From NCBI RefSeq assembly GCF_022829545.1, contig NZ_JAKSYM010000391.1:62001-126000 (forward strand): DNA of 64,000 nucleotides, given 5' to 3'. The stretch is from Methylobacterium sp. J-030. GTDB taxonomy: Bacteria > Pseudomonadota > Alphaproteobacteria > Rhizobiales > Beijerinckiaceae. The notes below the pieces were generated by a model. The model ran no database searches. It was not told the DNA's origin and was given only the letters and a program-made list of their open reading frames with translations. Below, piece by piece: positions 1-7,367 of the stretch. The first letter of the stretch is position 1. Each line of letters opens with the position of its first letter. The translations under genes and the position numbers were made by a program.

Positions 1-8
1 TTGCGCAT
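1..8 (-). CDS. 5' end of a gene leaving the window
   Basis: Reading leftwards, a start codon lies at 8-6 and is preceded at a normal distance by a strong Shine-Dalgarno stretch (GGAGGAGAC on the minus strand, about 10-20). Only the first two codons (Met-Arg) and part of a third are inside the window, so the product cannot be named. It lies in the same direction as, and about 45 bp downstream of, the threonine-synthase-like gene, so the two could be co-transcribed. Confidence 0.45.
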
Positions 9-51
9 GGGTGTCTCCTCCGGATCGTTGGTGTCGGGTCGACGGGTCCCG

Positions 52-1191
52 TCAGGGGGCGAGGCCCAGGAGTTCGGCGATCCGCGGCGTCGCCTTGATG
101 CCGGTGCCGGTCAGCACCACCACGGTGGTTTCCTCCGGCCGGATCGCGCCGCGCGCGGTCAGGTCGGTGAGTGCGGCCGCCGCCATTGCGCAGGTCGGCT
201 CGACGTAGAGGCCCGCGCGGGCGAGCTCCATCAGCGCCGCCTCGATGGCCGCCTCGGAGACCGCCACGGTGCCGCCCCCGGAGCGGCGCAAGGCCGCCAG
301 CACCTCGCGGCCGCGGACCGGCTGGGCGATCGAGGCGCCCTCGGCCAGGGTCGGGCGCGGCGTCACCGGTACGAAATCCTCCGCGCCGGCCTCGAAGCCC
401 GCATGCAGGGGCGCGCAATGGGCCGGCTGCACCGCGTAGAGGCGGGGAAGCCGGGGAATCGCCCCCCGGCGCAGCAGTTCCGAGAAACCGATATCGCAGC
501 CGAGGATGTTGCTGCCCGCCCCGCAGGGGATGATGACATGGTCGGGCGCGGAAAACCCCAGATCCTCCCACAGCTCGTAGGCGAGCGTCTTGGTGCCCTG
601 GAGGAAATGGGCCTGCCAGTTGTGGCTGGCGTAGAAGATCGAATCGGCTTGGGCGACGGCCGCATCGGCGGTGTCCTGGCGGGTGCCGGGGATCAGTTCG
701 ACCGCGGCGCCGGCGGCGCGCATCTGCACGGTCTTGGCCGGCGAGGTCGCGGCCGGGACCAGGATCCTGGCCCGCATCCCGGCGGCGGCCGCGTAGGTCG
801 CCACCGCGGCGCCGCCGTTGCCCGAGGAATCCTCCAGCACCGCGTCGACCCCCTGCTGGCGCAGGATCGACAGCATCACGGAGGCGCCCCGGTCCTTGAA
901 GCTGCCCGAGGGGGCGAACCATTCGAGCTTGAAATGCGCGTGCCCGCCCCGCCAGGGCCGGCGCACCAGCGGGGTGCAGCCCTCCCCGAGGGTGACCGGG
1001 TCGGACACCGCCACCGGCAGCGCGGCGGCGTAGCGCCAGAGGGAGCGCGTGCCCGTGTCGATCTCGGTCCGGTCGATCCCCGGCAGGTCGGTGATCATCA
1101 GCGGCCCGCCCGTCTCGGAGCGCCAGCGCGGCACCTCGATCGGGTAGGTCGCCCCGGTGGCGGGGTCGAGATAGGCGGCGGATGAGGGCAT
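52..1191 (-). CDS. PLP-dependent threonine-synthase-like lyase
   Basis: The 379-residue protein has the fold-type II PLP enzyme signature: the SGSFKDRGA motif puts the Schiff-base lysine at residue 99. An SGNGG loop follows for substrate or phosphate binding, and a glycine-rich cofactor phosphate loop (PCGAGSNILG) lies in the second half. This is the pattern of threonine synthase and related beta-family lyases or isomerases that act on amino acids. The length and the N-terminal YLDPATGATYP stretch resemble threonine-synthase-like proteins. There is no thrB or hom neighbour, so it may be a catabolic paralogue. The gene beside it upstream is an amino-acid dehydrogenase, which fits an amino-acid catabolic role (inference). 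The exact substrate is unknown. Confidence 0.8.
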   Translation of the reverse strand: MPSSAAYLDPATGATYPIEVPRWRSETGGPLMITDLPGIDRTEIDTGTRSLWRYAAALPVAVSDPVTLGEGCTPLVRRPWRGGHAHFKLEWFAPSGSFKDRGASVMLSILRQQGVDAVLEDSSGNGGAAVATYAAAAGMRARILVPAATSPAKTVQMRAAGAAVELIPGTRQDTADAAVAQADSIFYASHNWQAHFLQGTKTLAYELWEDLGFSAPDHVIIPCGAGSNILGCDIGFSELLRRGAIPRLPRLYAVQPAHCAPLHAGFEAGAEDFVPVTPRPTLAEGASIAQPVRGREVLAALRRSGGGTVAVSEAAIEAALMELARAGLYVEPTCAMAAAALTDLTARGAIRPEETTVVVLTGTGIKATPRIAELLGLAP

Positions 1192-1284
1192 CGCGGCTCG
1201 GTTTCCGGGGCGGTTCGGAAAGAGAATACAAAATAATCTTCCGCGGCGCGCCCCCCGTCGCGGGGATGGGACCGCGCGCCGCGA

Positions 1285-1348
1285 TCCGCGTCAGGGCTCC
1301 GCCCTGACAACCCGCCAAAGGGCCTCAGGCCCTTTGGGATCCCGGACT
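1285..1348. repeat. R1 modular hairpin repeat (short copy)
   Basis: Two stacked palindromes are seen: TCAGGGC-tcc-GCCCTGA, then CCAAAGGGCC-tca-GGCCCTTTGG. The copy starts two bases 3' of the dadA-like stop codon. It belongs to the repeat family described in the findings. Confidence 0.75.
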
Positions 1349-1350
1349 TT

Positions 1351-2616
1351 TCAGGCCGCCAGTGGCAGGACCACCCGCTCCGGCGCGTGCTCGGCCGCGA
1401 TCGCCGCGGCGACGAGCTCGGCCGTGGCGCCCGAGAGGGTCCAGCCGAGATGGCCGTGGCCGGTGTTGTAGAACACCCCCGGCCGGCGGCCCCGGCCGAC
1501 CTTGGGCAGCATGTTCGGCAGCATCGGGCGCAGGCCGCTCCAGGCCACCACCCGGTCGGTGTCGACCAGCGGGAACTGCTCCCGGGTCCAGTCGACCAGC
1601 GGCTGGATCCGGTCGTGGCGGATGTCGCGGTTGAAGCCGTTGAACTCGGCCGTGCCGGCCACCCGCAGGCGCTCGTCGCCGAGCCGGCTGGTGACGATCT
1701 TGGCCGCCTCGTCGAGGATGCTGACCTCGGGTGCCGCCGTCTGCGCCTCCGGGGTCAGCAGGTTCACGGTGATCGAGTAGCCCTTCACCGGGTAGACGTT
1801 GACCCGGTCGCCGAGCATCGCCGCGAAGTGCCGGCTGGCGCAGCCCGCGCAGATCACCACCGCGTCGGCCTGCAGGACCTGCGGTGCCTCGGCGGCGTGA
1901 TCGCCCGCGCGCCGCCAGCCGACGGCGTAGCCCCCCTCCCCCGGCGCGATCGTCGCGACATCGGCGTCCTGGATGAAGCGCACGCCCTTGCGCGCGCAGG
2001 CGGCGGCCAGGCCCCGGGTGAACTTGTGGATGTCGCCGGTGGCGTCCGAGGGCGTGAAATAGCCGCCGTGGTAGGTGCCGGCGAGCGTCGGCTCGATGGC
2101 GCGGATCTCCTCCGGGTTCACGGCGTAGCGCTCCAGACCCCCTTCCCGCAGCAGGGCGTTGACGGCGGTCGCTTTCTCGAAGCTCGCCCGGTCCCGGTAG
2201 AAGTGCAGGATGCCGCGGGTCTTCAGGTCGAAGTCGATCCCCTCGGCCTGCGCCATGGCGAACAGGGCGGTGCGCGCCTTGAGCGCCAGCCGCACGGTCT
2301 CCACGGTGTTCTGGCGGTAATGCGCGATCTCGCGCATGAACGCCGCCATCCAGGACAGCTTGTGCCAGGAGGGGGTGGGGTTCATCAGCAGAGGCGCGTC
2401 GCGGCGCATCATCCACTGGACGCCGTGGAGCACGGTGGAGAGCTTGTTCCAGACCTCGGCGTTGCAGGCCGAGAGCTGGCCGCCATTGGCGAAGGAGGTC
2501 TCCATGGCGGCGTAGCGCTGCCGGTCGAGGACGGTGACGCGGTAGCCGCGCTGGGCGAGCGCGTAGGCGGTCGTCACGCCGGTGATGCCGGCGCCGATGA
2601 CGGCGATGTGGGTCAT
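1351..2616 (-). CDS. dadA: FAD-dependent D-amino-acid dehydrogenase (DadA family)
   Basis: The 421-residue flavoprotein opens with the dinucleotide-binding motif VIGAGITGVTTAYAL at residues 4-18. It carries the DadA hallmarks SFANGGQLSACNAEVWN near residue 47 and a C-terminal NTGHGHLGWTLS FAD-closing motif. The family oxidatively deaminates D-amino acids (and in some members glycine or related amines) to 2-oxo acids at the inner membrane, passing electrons to quinone. The start at 2616 is chosen because ATG is preceded by GGAGTAT and by MTHIAVIG, the usual N-terminus; the open frame continues upstream only through the riboswitch. Control by the tandem glycine riboswitch suggests that glycine, or an amine yielding glycine, is the physiological cue. 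Substrate specificity cannot be read from the sequence. Confidence 0.88.
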   Translation of the reverse strand: MTHIAVIGAGITGVTTAYALAQRGYRVTVLDRQRYAAMETSFANGGQLSACNAEVWNKLSTVLHGVQWMMRRDAPLLMNPTPSWHKLSWMAAFMREIAHYRQNTVETVRLALKARTALFAMAQAEGIDFDLKTRGILHFYRDRASFEKATAVNALLREGGLERYAVNPEEIRAIEPTLAGTYHGGYFTPSDATGDIHKFTRGLAAACARKGVRFIQDADVATIAPGEGGYAVGWRRAGDHAAEAPQVLQADAVVICAGCASRHFAAMLGDRVNVYPVKGYSITVNLLTPEAQTAAPEVSILDEAAKIVTSRLGDERLRVAGTAEFNGFNRDIRHDRIQPLVDWTREQFPLVDTDRVVAWSGLRPMLPNMLPKVGRGRRPGVFYNTGHGHLGWTLSGATAELVAAAIAAEHAPERVVLPLAA

Positions 2617-2679
2617 GGGTGATACTCCGGAACGAGGACGCGTGGAGGCCGCCTCAAACGGTCGGCCGGTTGCGCGCCC

Positions 2680-2900
2680 CATCTGTCCCGGTGCCTGAGA
2701 GCTTGATCCGCATCCGGCCTGGCGAGGCCTTTTGGCGGACGTCCCCTTCGGCGGGTGCCCACGGGCTTGCCCGCTGCACCGCTCTCCAGATCGCCCTGAC
2801 GACACGGTTCCGGTGCCTGAGAGTTTCCGGGGCGGTTGCTCCGTCGGCGCCGGGTCCCCCTCTGTGGGTGGATCCCGGTCTCTCCCGCATCGTCGCGATG
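2680..2900 (-). promoter_or_regulatory. Tandem glycine riboswitch
   Basis: Read on the minus strand there are two successive aptamer-like blocks. Each has a GGAGAG strand, a conserved CGCCGAAGGGG or CGCCGACGGAG core, and a closing CTCTCAGGCACCGG strand. In the first block GGGAGAG is near 2885, the core near 2850 and CTCTCAGG near 2820. In the second, GGAGAG is near 2790, the core near 2753 and CTCTCAGG near 2700. This is the signature of the cooperative two-aptamer glycine riboswitch. It lies about 65 nt upstream of the DadA-type gene, whose expression it most probably controls. No U-rich terminator is seen between aptamer 2 and the gene, so control at translation initiation is a reasonable guess. 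Confidence 0.88.
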
Positions 2901-3056
2901 GGCTGACCCCTCGATACCCCGATTCGGCGGTCCCCGAGAAGCCCGGATTCCCGGCATCCTGCCCGTTCCGCGGACAGCCCGTGCGCGCTGTCACCGACCG
3001 GGAGCGATCCCGCCCCCCGTCGGTTGAGAGTCGGGATTCGACTGCGGAGACGCCCG

Positions 3057-3455
3057 ATGCTGACCAGGACCGCGATCTACGAGGGCACCGTGCGCGATGG
3101 CCGGGAGGACGAGTTCTTCCGCCGGGTGCGCGACGAGCTGGAGCCGTTCTGGCGGCGCTTCCCCGGCGTCACCGCGGTGCGGGTCCAGCGCCTCGTCTCC
3201 AAGGACGCGGATGCGCGGCCGATCGCCATGATCCTGGAGATGGATTTTCTGGACCAAGCGGCGCTCGATGCCTGCCTGGCGTCCTCGATCCGCCCGGAAT
3301 CCCACGCCGCCACCGAGGCGGTGATGCAGCTGTTCGAGGGCCGGTTCTACCATCTGATCAGCGAGGGCCGGACCCTGCCGCTGGCCGAGCCCGGCCCGGG
3401 GGGGCTCGATGGCGCTCCCGCATCACCGACCGTGACCAGTAAGAACTCATTATAA
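3057..3455 (+). CDS. Small protein, possible dimeric alpha/beta-barrel fold
   Basis: A 132-residue cytoplasmic protein divergent from the riboswitch-controlled dadA. The ATG at 3057 is preceded by GGAGA, giving the N-terminus MLTRTAIYEGTVRDGRE. The pattern of a beta strand, a helix containing FFRRVRDELEPFWRRFPGV, and then a VRVQRLV strand resembles EthD/ABM-type ferredoxin-like domains. That is a resemblance by eye and no function follows from it. The C-terminal 20 residues are low complexity (PGPGGLDGAPASPT) and look like read-out into intergenic DNA. Divergent pairing with dadA makes a shared promoter region likely. Confidence 0.6.
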   Translation: MLTRTAIYEGTVRDGREDEFFRRVRDELEPFWRRFPGVTAVRVQRLVSKDADARPIAMILEMDFLDQAALDACLASSIRPESHAATEAVMQLFEGRFYHLISEGRTLPLAEPGPGGLDGAPASPTVTSKNSL

Positions 3456-3588
3456 ACCACAACGGACGGGATATGTTGGTTTTTATACAAATCCCTGTGA
3501 TGATCTACAAGTTGAGCCACCGCTATCGAGGCTATCGGTGCAGTTTCAATTGGCCAGATACGGATATCGGATACAGGCGAGCGGCGCG

Positions 3589-3840
3589 ATGGCGAAGTGG
3601 ATACCCGGCGCGGCCGTGTTCGGTCTCCTGTGCCTGATGATCATCCCGGCTCCCGGGATCTGGGGCGTGCTGATCGGGGCCGCCTGCGTGCTGGCGATCG
3701 TCGGCAGCCTGTTCATGCTGTTCCTCGACCGGACGGCGAGCGCCCTCCTCGCGTGGCGCGAACGCGCCAGGCAGCCATCGCGGCAGCCGCGCCGGGGCCG
3801 GGTGGTGCATGCCGGTCCCGGGCTGACCCGGAAGGTCTGA
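3589..3840 (+). CDS. Small inner-membrane protein, unknown
   Basis: An 83-residue protein with two closely spaced hydrophobic segments (about residues 5-22 and 25-45) followed by a basic tail rich in Arg. Start MAKWIPG at 3589 is preferred over an upstream GTG at 3538 because it places the first membrane segment directly after the start. The Shine-Dalgarno is weak (AGGCGA). The upstream 130 bp is unusually A/T-rich for this genome and probably holds the promoter. I do not recognise the family. Confidence 0.5.
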   Translation: MAKWIPGAAVFGLLCLMIIPAPGIWGVLIGAACVLAIVGSLFMLFLDRTASALLAWRERARQPSRQPRRGRVVHAGPGLTRKV

Positions 3841-3938
3841 CGGATAGTCCGACACCGGGCCGGGGACTGGATTCCCGGTCCCATCGGTGCAAGGTCCGGC
3901 GCCGCCCTCGCGGCGTCACGACCAACCGGGACGGTCCG

Positions 3939-4544
3939 ATGAAGCTCCTCTACTCTCCCGCCTCGCCCTATGCCCGCAAGGTGCTGGTCCTCGCCCACGA
4001 GACCGGGCTGATCGACCGGATCACGGTCACGGCCGCCGCGGCCTCCCCGACCGGCTCCGCCGCGGAGGTCGCCGGCCATAACCCGCTCGGCAAGATCCCC
4101 GCGCTGGTGCTGGAGGACGGGACCGCCCTCTACGACAGCCGGGTGATCTGCGAATACCTCGACGGCCATTCCACCGGCCCGCGCCTGTTCCCCGAGGGGG
4201 CGGCCCGCTGGGACGCGCTGACCCGGCAGGCGCTCGCCGACGGGCTGCTCGATGCGGCGCTGCTCACCCGCTACGAGCTCGTCCTGCGCCCGGAGGCGCA
4301 GCGCTGGGACGCCTGGGAGGCCGGCCAGATCGGCAAGATCACGGCGGCGCTGGACCGGTTCGAGACCCTGGCGGCCGCCCTGCCGGCGCTCGATATCGGC
4401 ACGGTCGCGCTCGCCTGCGCCCTGGGCTACCTCGACCTGCGCTTCCCCGACCTCGCGTGGCGGGAGGGCCGCCCCGCCCTGGCGGCGTGGTTCGCGACGG
4501 CCGAGCGCCGGCCCTCGATGACCGCCACCGTACCGAAGGGCTGA
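3939..4544 (+). CDS. Glutathione S-transferase family protein
   Basis: A 201-residue protein with the GST layout. The N-terminal thioredoxin-like domain begins MKLLYSPASPYARKV, with a catalytic-type Ser/Tyr region, and contains NPLGKIPALVLEDGTALYDSRVICEYLD, the glutathione-binding cis-Pro and Asp-Ser motif, around residues 48-75. An all-helical C-terminal domain follows. Such proteins conjugate glutathione to electrophiles or isomerise substrates in the cytosol. The last residues (TVPKG) appear to be encoded by the edge of the adjoining R1 repeat, whose TGA supplies the stop codon. Start ATG at 3939 gives the canonical N-terminus. Confidence 0.85.
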   Translation: MKLLYSPASPYARKVLVLAHETGLIDRITVTAAAASPTGSAAEVAGHNPLGKIPALVLEDGTALYDSRVICEYLDGHSTGPRLFPEGAARWDALTRQALADGLLDAALLTRYELVLRPEAQRWDAWEAGQIGKITAALDRFETLAAALPALDIGTVALACALGYLDLRFPDLAWREGRPALAAWFATAERRPSMTATVPKG

Positions 4545-4552
4545 GCGCCGGT

Positions 4553-4662
4553 CCGGGTTTCGAAAGGCCGAGCCCTTTCGCGGGTCCAGGGCGGAGCCCT
4601 GGTGTCGGGCTTCGCCCGAGACGGTCGGGGCTTTGCCCCGACACCCCACCAAAGGGCTTCGG
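4553..4662. repeat. R1 modular hairpin repeat
   Basis: In order: CGAAAGGc-cga-gCCCTTTCG, CGGGT, CCAGGGC-gga-GCCCTGG, TCGGGC-ttc-GCCCGA, TCGGGGC-ttt-GCCCCGA, then CACCCCACCAAAGGGCTTCGG. The last arm continues into the terminal inverted repeat of the IS4-type remnant at 4663. Confidence 0.75.
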
Positions 4663-5359
4663 CCCAGCCCTTTCAAGGTGTTTGAGCTGGCCCCACATCA
4701 TCGGGATGACGAGCCCATTGGACGGATCGGGACCACTCGGGCACGCTGTTCTGGAGCAGTTTGAGCAGCGGGCGCCGGCCAGCGTGATGGCGCGCACACT
4801 GCTGGAACAGGCGTTTCCGGCGCCCTGGGCGGCTGTGGAGCAACCTGCCGGCCGCGGTGACGGCTAGGCAGATCGCGCAAGCCTACCGGGACCGCTGGCG
4901 GATCGAGGGGATGTTCCAGCGTCTGGAGGGCGTGCTGCGCAGCGAGATCCCGAGCCTGGGCCATCCGCGCGCGGCGCTGCTCGGTTTCGGTGTGGCGCTG
5001 CTGGCCTACACCGTGCTGGCGCTGATCGCGCGTTGCGTGGAGAGCGCGCGCCCCTGACGCGGGGGCCGCGCCGCAGGTGTCGCTCTACCATCTCGTGCTG
5101 CAGATCCGCAGCGGCTACGATGGCCTGTGCATCGCCCTGGCGCCTGAGCACCGGGCGGGCCGCGGCCCGATCGACCCGCCAGCCCTGGCTGCACGCCTCC
5201 TGAGCTTGGCCCGCAGCTTGGCCCGCCGCATCGACCCCGCACGCGTCAGAACCAGCCACCGAAAACCCAAGGATCGAACGGCAAAGCCCGGACCCGACAG
5301 CGGCCCCCACTTCTCAACCGCATCCCGCCTGGCCGGCAAAACACCTTGAAAGGGCTGGG
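4663..5359. mobile_element. Decayed IS4-type insertion sequence
   Basis: A 697-bp segment bounded by 21-bp perfect inverted repeats at 4663-4683 and 5339-5359 (outer part CCCAGCCCTTTC, inner part GGTGTTT). It encloses fragments of an IS4-family transposase. Intact members are about 1.3-1.6 kb, so roughly half is deleted. Both ends merge with arms of R1 repeats (AAAGGGCT/AGCCCTTT), so either the element inserted in an R1 copy or R1 arms are part of its ends. No obvious target duplication could be assigned. Confidence 0.6.
4706..5349 (+). pseudogene. IS4-family transposase remnant
   Basis: The N-terminal fragment at 4706-4866 carries EQFEQRAPASVMARTLLEQA, like the N-terminal domain of IS4 transposases. 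After a deletion and frame change the C-terminal part resumes near 4837. There the IS4 Y-R-E signature is seen as YRDRWRIEGMFQRLEGVLR (about 4888-4944), followed by the usual AALLGFGVALLAYTVL segment. Another frame change near 5057 leads into SLYHLVLQIRSGYDG, the typical C-terminus. The central catalytic Asp region is missing and no intact frame exists, so this cannot encode a working transposase. Confidence 0.75.
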
Positions 5360-5391
5360 GCAAGCCCTTCGGAAACCCGGGATCTTGAGGC
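5346..5391. repeat. R1-type hairpin arm
   Basis: AAAGGGCT-ggggca-AGCCCTTC followed by GGAAACCCGGGATC. This is a partial R1 copy lying between the right end of the IS remnant and the stop codon of the cupin gene. Confidence 0.5.
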
Positions 5392-5814
5392 TCAGGCCTC
5401 CGCGTTGCGTGCCATGAAGGTGGCGGGGGTGCCGTCCTCCGGGTTCACGAAGATGATGTCGGTCGGCGCTCGGCGCGGGGTGTCGATCGACAGGAACACC
5501 ACCGGGTCCCCGGGTTCGAGGTCCGGCATCGCGTGGACCGTGCCCTTCTCGAAGAACAGGAGCTGGCCGGGGCCGAACGCCGTCTCGGTGGCCGGGTCGC
5601 CCAGCCAGACCCGGCCCCGGCCCGAGACGCAGTAGAGGTACTCGTCGCAGGTGGCGTGGTAGTGCGGCGGGGTCGGCCGGTAGACCCGGAACACCCGGGC
5701 GCTCGCCGCCGCCCGGTCGGTCAGGTAGGTGTCGACCAGGAGGGTTTCTGCGCTGTCCGGCAGGGAAGCCGCCAGCGCCGCCACGTCGAACAGGCCGGTG
5801 CCCGATTCCGCCAT
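5392..5814 (-). CDS. Cupin-domain protein
   Basis: A 140-residue single-domain cupin. Cupin motif 1 is seen as TPPHYHATCDEYLYCVSGRGRVWLG (two His and Glu as metal ligands, about residues 49-73), and motif 2 as PGQLLFFEKGTVHAMPDLEPG. The fold binds a divalent metal and may act as a sugar or amino-acid isomerase, dioxygenase or ligand sensor; the function is not determinable. The ATG at 5814 has the good Shine-Dalgarno GGAGTGAGG and overlaps the stop of the upstream quinone oxidoreductase by 5 nt, so the two genes are translationally coupled in one operon. A TTG 15 nt upstream is a less likely start. Confidence 0.8.
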   Translation of the reverse strand: MAESGTGLFDVAALAASLPDSAETLLVDTYLTDRAAASARVFRVYRPTPPHYHATCDEYLYCVSGRGRVWLGDPATETAFGPGQLLFFEKGTVHAMPDLEPGDPVVFLSIDTPRRAPTDIIFVNPEDGTPATFMARNAEA

Positions 5815-5818
5815 CGCC

Positions 5819-6838
5819 TCACTCCGCAAAGCCTTCGAGCACGATCTTGCCCCTCGCCCGCCCGCTCTCGATCAGCGCGTGGGCGCGCCGCAGGTTCGCG
5901 GCGTCGATCCGGCCGTAATGCTCCCCCAGGGTGGTGCGCAGGCGCCCGGAATCAACGAGGCGGGACACCTCGTCGAGGAGCGCGCCCTGCGCGGCGATGT
6001 CGGCGGTGGCGAACATCGAGCGGGTGAACATGAACTCCCAGTGCAGCGACAGGCTCTTGCGCTTGAGCAGCCCGACATCGAGCTGCTCCGGATCGTCGAT
6101 CAGGCCGAGCCGGCCCTGCGGGGCGATCAGCTCCACGATCGCGGCGAGGTGGTCGTCGGTGTTGGTGGTGGAGACGACGAGGCCCGGCGCGCCGAGGCCA
6201 AGCGCCGCCACTTCGGCCGCCAGGGGTTTCGCATGGTCGACCACGTGGTGGGCGCCAAGATCCCGGCACCAGGCCGCCGTCTCGGGCCGCGACGCGGTGG
6301 CGATCACGGTGAGATCGGTGAGCTGCCGGGCGAGCTGGATCGCCACCGAGCCGACGCCCCCCGCGCCGCCGACGATCAGGATCGCCGGGGCAGCACCCGG
6401 CACGGGCTTGCCCGCGTCGAGCCGGTCGAACAGGGTCTCCCAGGCGGTGATCGCGGTGAGCGGCAGGGCGGCGGCCTGCGCCCAGTCGAGGGTTTCGGGT
6501 TTGTGCCCGACGATGCGGGCGTCGACGCAATGGTATTGGGCGTTCGTGCCCGGCCGGGTGAGATCGCCCGCGTAGAACACCGCGTCGCCCGCGGAAAAGC
6601 CTTCGACCTCCGCGCCGACGGCGACGACGGTGCCGGCCGCGTCCCAGCCCAGGACCTTGACGCCGCCTTCCTCCGGCTCGGCCCGGCGCCGGACCTTGGT
6701 GTCGACTGGATTCACCGAGACTGCCTCGACCTTCACCAAGAGGTCGCGGGGGCCGGGCTCTGGCTGGGGCAGGTCGCAATCGACCAGGGCCTCGGGATCG
6801 GTGATCGGCAGGGACTTGCGGTATCCGACGGCACGCAT
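5819..6838 (-). CDS. Zinc-type alcohol dehydrogenase-like NADPH:quinone oxidoreductase
   Basis: A 339-residue medium-chain dehydrogenase/reductase of the zeta-crystallin/ZADH1 type. The N-terminal GroES-like domain contains SVNPVDTKVRRR and GWDAAGTVVAVG. A Rossmann domain follows with the NADPH motif GGAGGVGSVAIQLARQL (about residues 155-171), then TRSMF and the usual C-terminal GRIDAANLRRAHALIESGRARGKIVL. No structural zinc cysteines are seen, as expected for this subgroup. The family reduces quinones or activated alkenes. ATG at 6838 follows an AGGAGG ribosome-binding site. It forms an operon with the downstream cupin gene. Confidence 0.85.
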   Translation of the reverse strand: MRAVGYRKSLPITDPEALVDCDLPQPEPGPRDLLVKVEAVSVNPVDTKVRRRAEPEEGGVKVLGWDAAGTVVAVGAEVEGFSAGDAVFYAGDLTRPGTNAQYHCVDARIVGHKPETLDWAQAAALPLTAITAWETLFDRLDAGKPVPGAAPAILIVGGAGGVGSVAIQLARQLTDLTVIATASRPETAAWCRDLGAHHVVDHAKPLAAEVAALGLGAPGLVVSTTNTDDHLAAIVELIAPQGRLGLIDDPEQLDVGLLKRKSLSLHWEFMFTRSMFATADIAAQGALLDEVSRLVDSGRLRTTLGEHYGRIDAANLRRAHALIESGRARGKIVLEGFAE

Positions 6839-7367
6839 CACGGCCTCCTGTGGCTCAATGCCGGAGAGATGCCGCCCGCCTTCGCGATGCGCAAGGACGC
6901 ACATAAAGGGCCCATAGGGTCGAGGAGGGTACCGTGAGAGGCGTCGCCATGCCCCGTGGCTTCCGCCCCACGCCGGCAGCCCCGGCTGCGCCGTCGCGGC
7001 GCCCCTCCGGCTCATCGACGGCACGCTGCGGTTCGACGCGCGCCGGCGGCGACTGACCAGCGCGATGCGGCGCAGGCGCACCCATCAGGTGCGCGCGATG
7101 GACGCGAGCCGGCTGATCACGCGCACGATCCACGCTCAGGTATCCCCGAAGCAGGAATACAGCCTGAACGCGCACGATCGATCCCTGGAGACGGTCATCG
7201 ATGCCCGGAAGATCCGAGTTGATCTGTATGCGGAAGCACCAGTACCGACGCACACTGCAGCCTGAAGGCGCAACTCTTCGCAGATCGCCGGTCGGTGCGT
7301 GAACGGGCTGTTTACCAAACTCATCGACACCGGAAGGTCTGAACGATCGCGGTCCCAGAGCTTTCCG
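6839..7367. other. Gene-free interval upstream of the chemoreceptor
   Basis: About 530 bp without a gene I can defend. A stretch at about 6984-7140 has strongly G/C-biased third positions in one plus-strand frame (running on to a stop at 7265) but no start codon with a ribosome-binding site, so it may be a decayed gene end. The right part (7140-7367) is less GC-rich and probably holds the promoter of the chemoreceptor gene. Confidence 0.4.

Noticed and set aside
2617..2994. N-terminal extension of the dadA-like protein by 126 residues
   Set aside because: The extension would translate the glycine riboswitch; the start at 2616 has a ribosome-binding site and gives the conserved FAD-binding N-terminus.
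6984..7265. Possible end of a winged-helix regulator (LRFDARRRRLT-like segment)
   Set aside because: Third-position bias hints at coding origin, but there is no start codon, the motif is short and it ends without the recognition helix; too weak to annotate as a gene.
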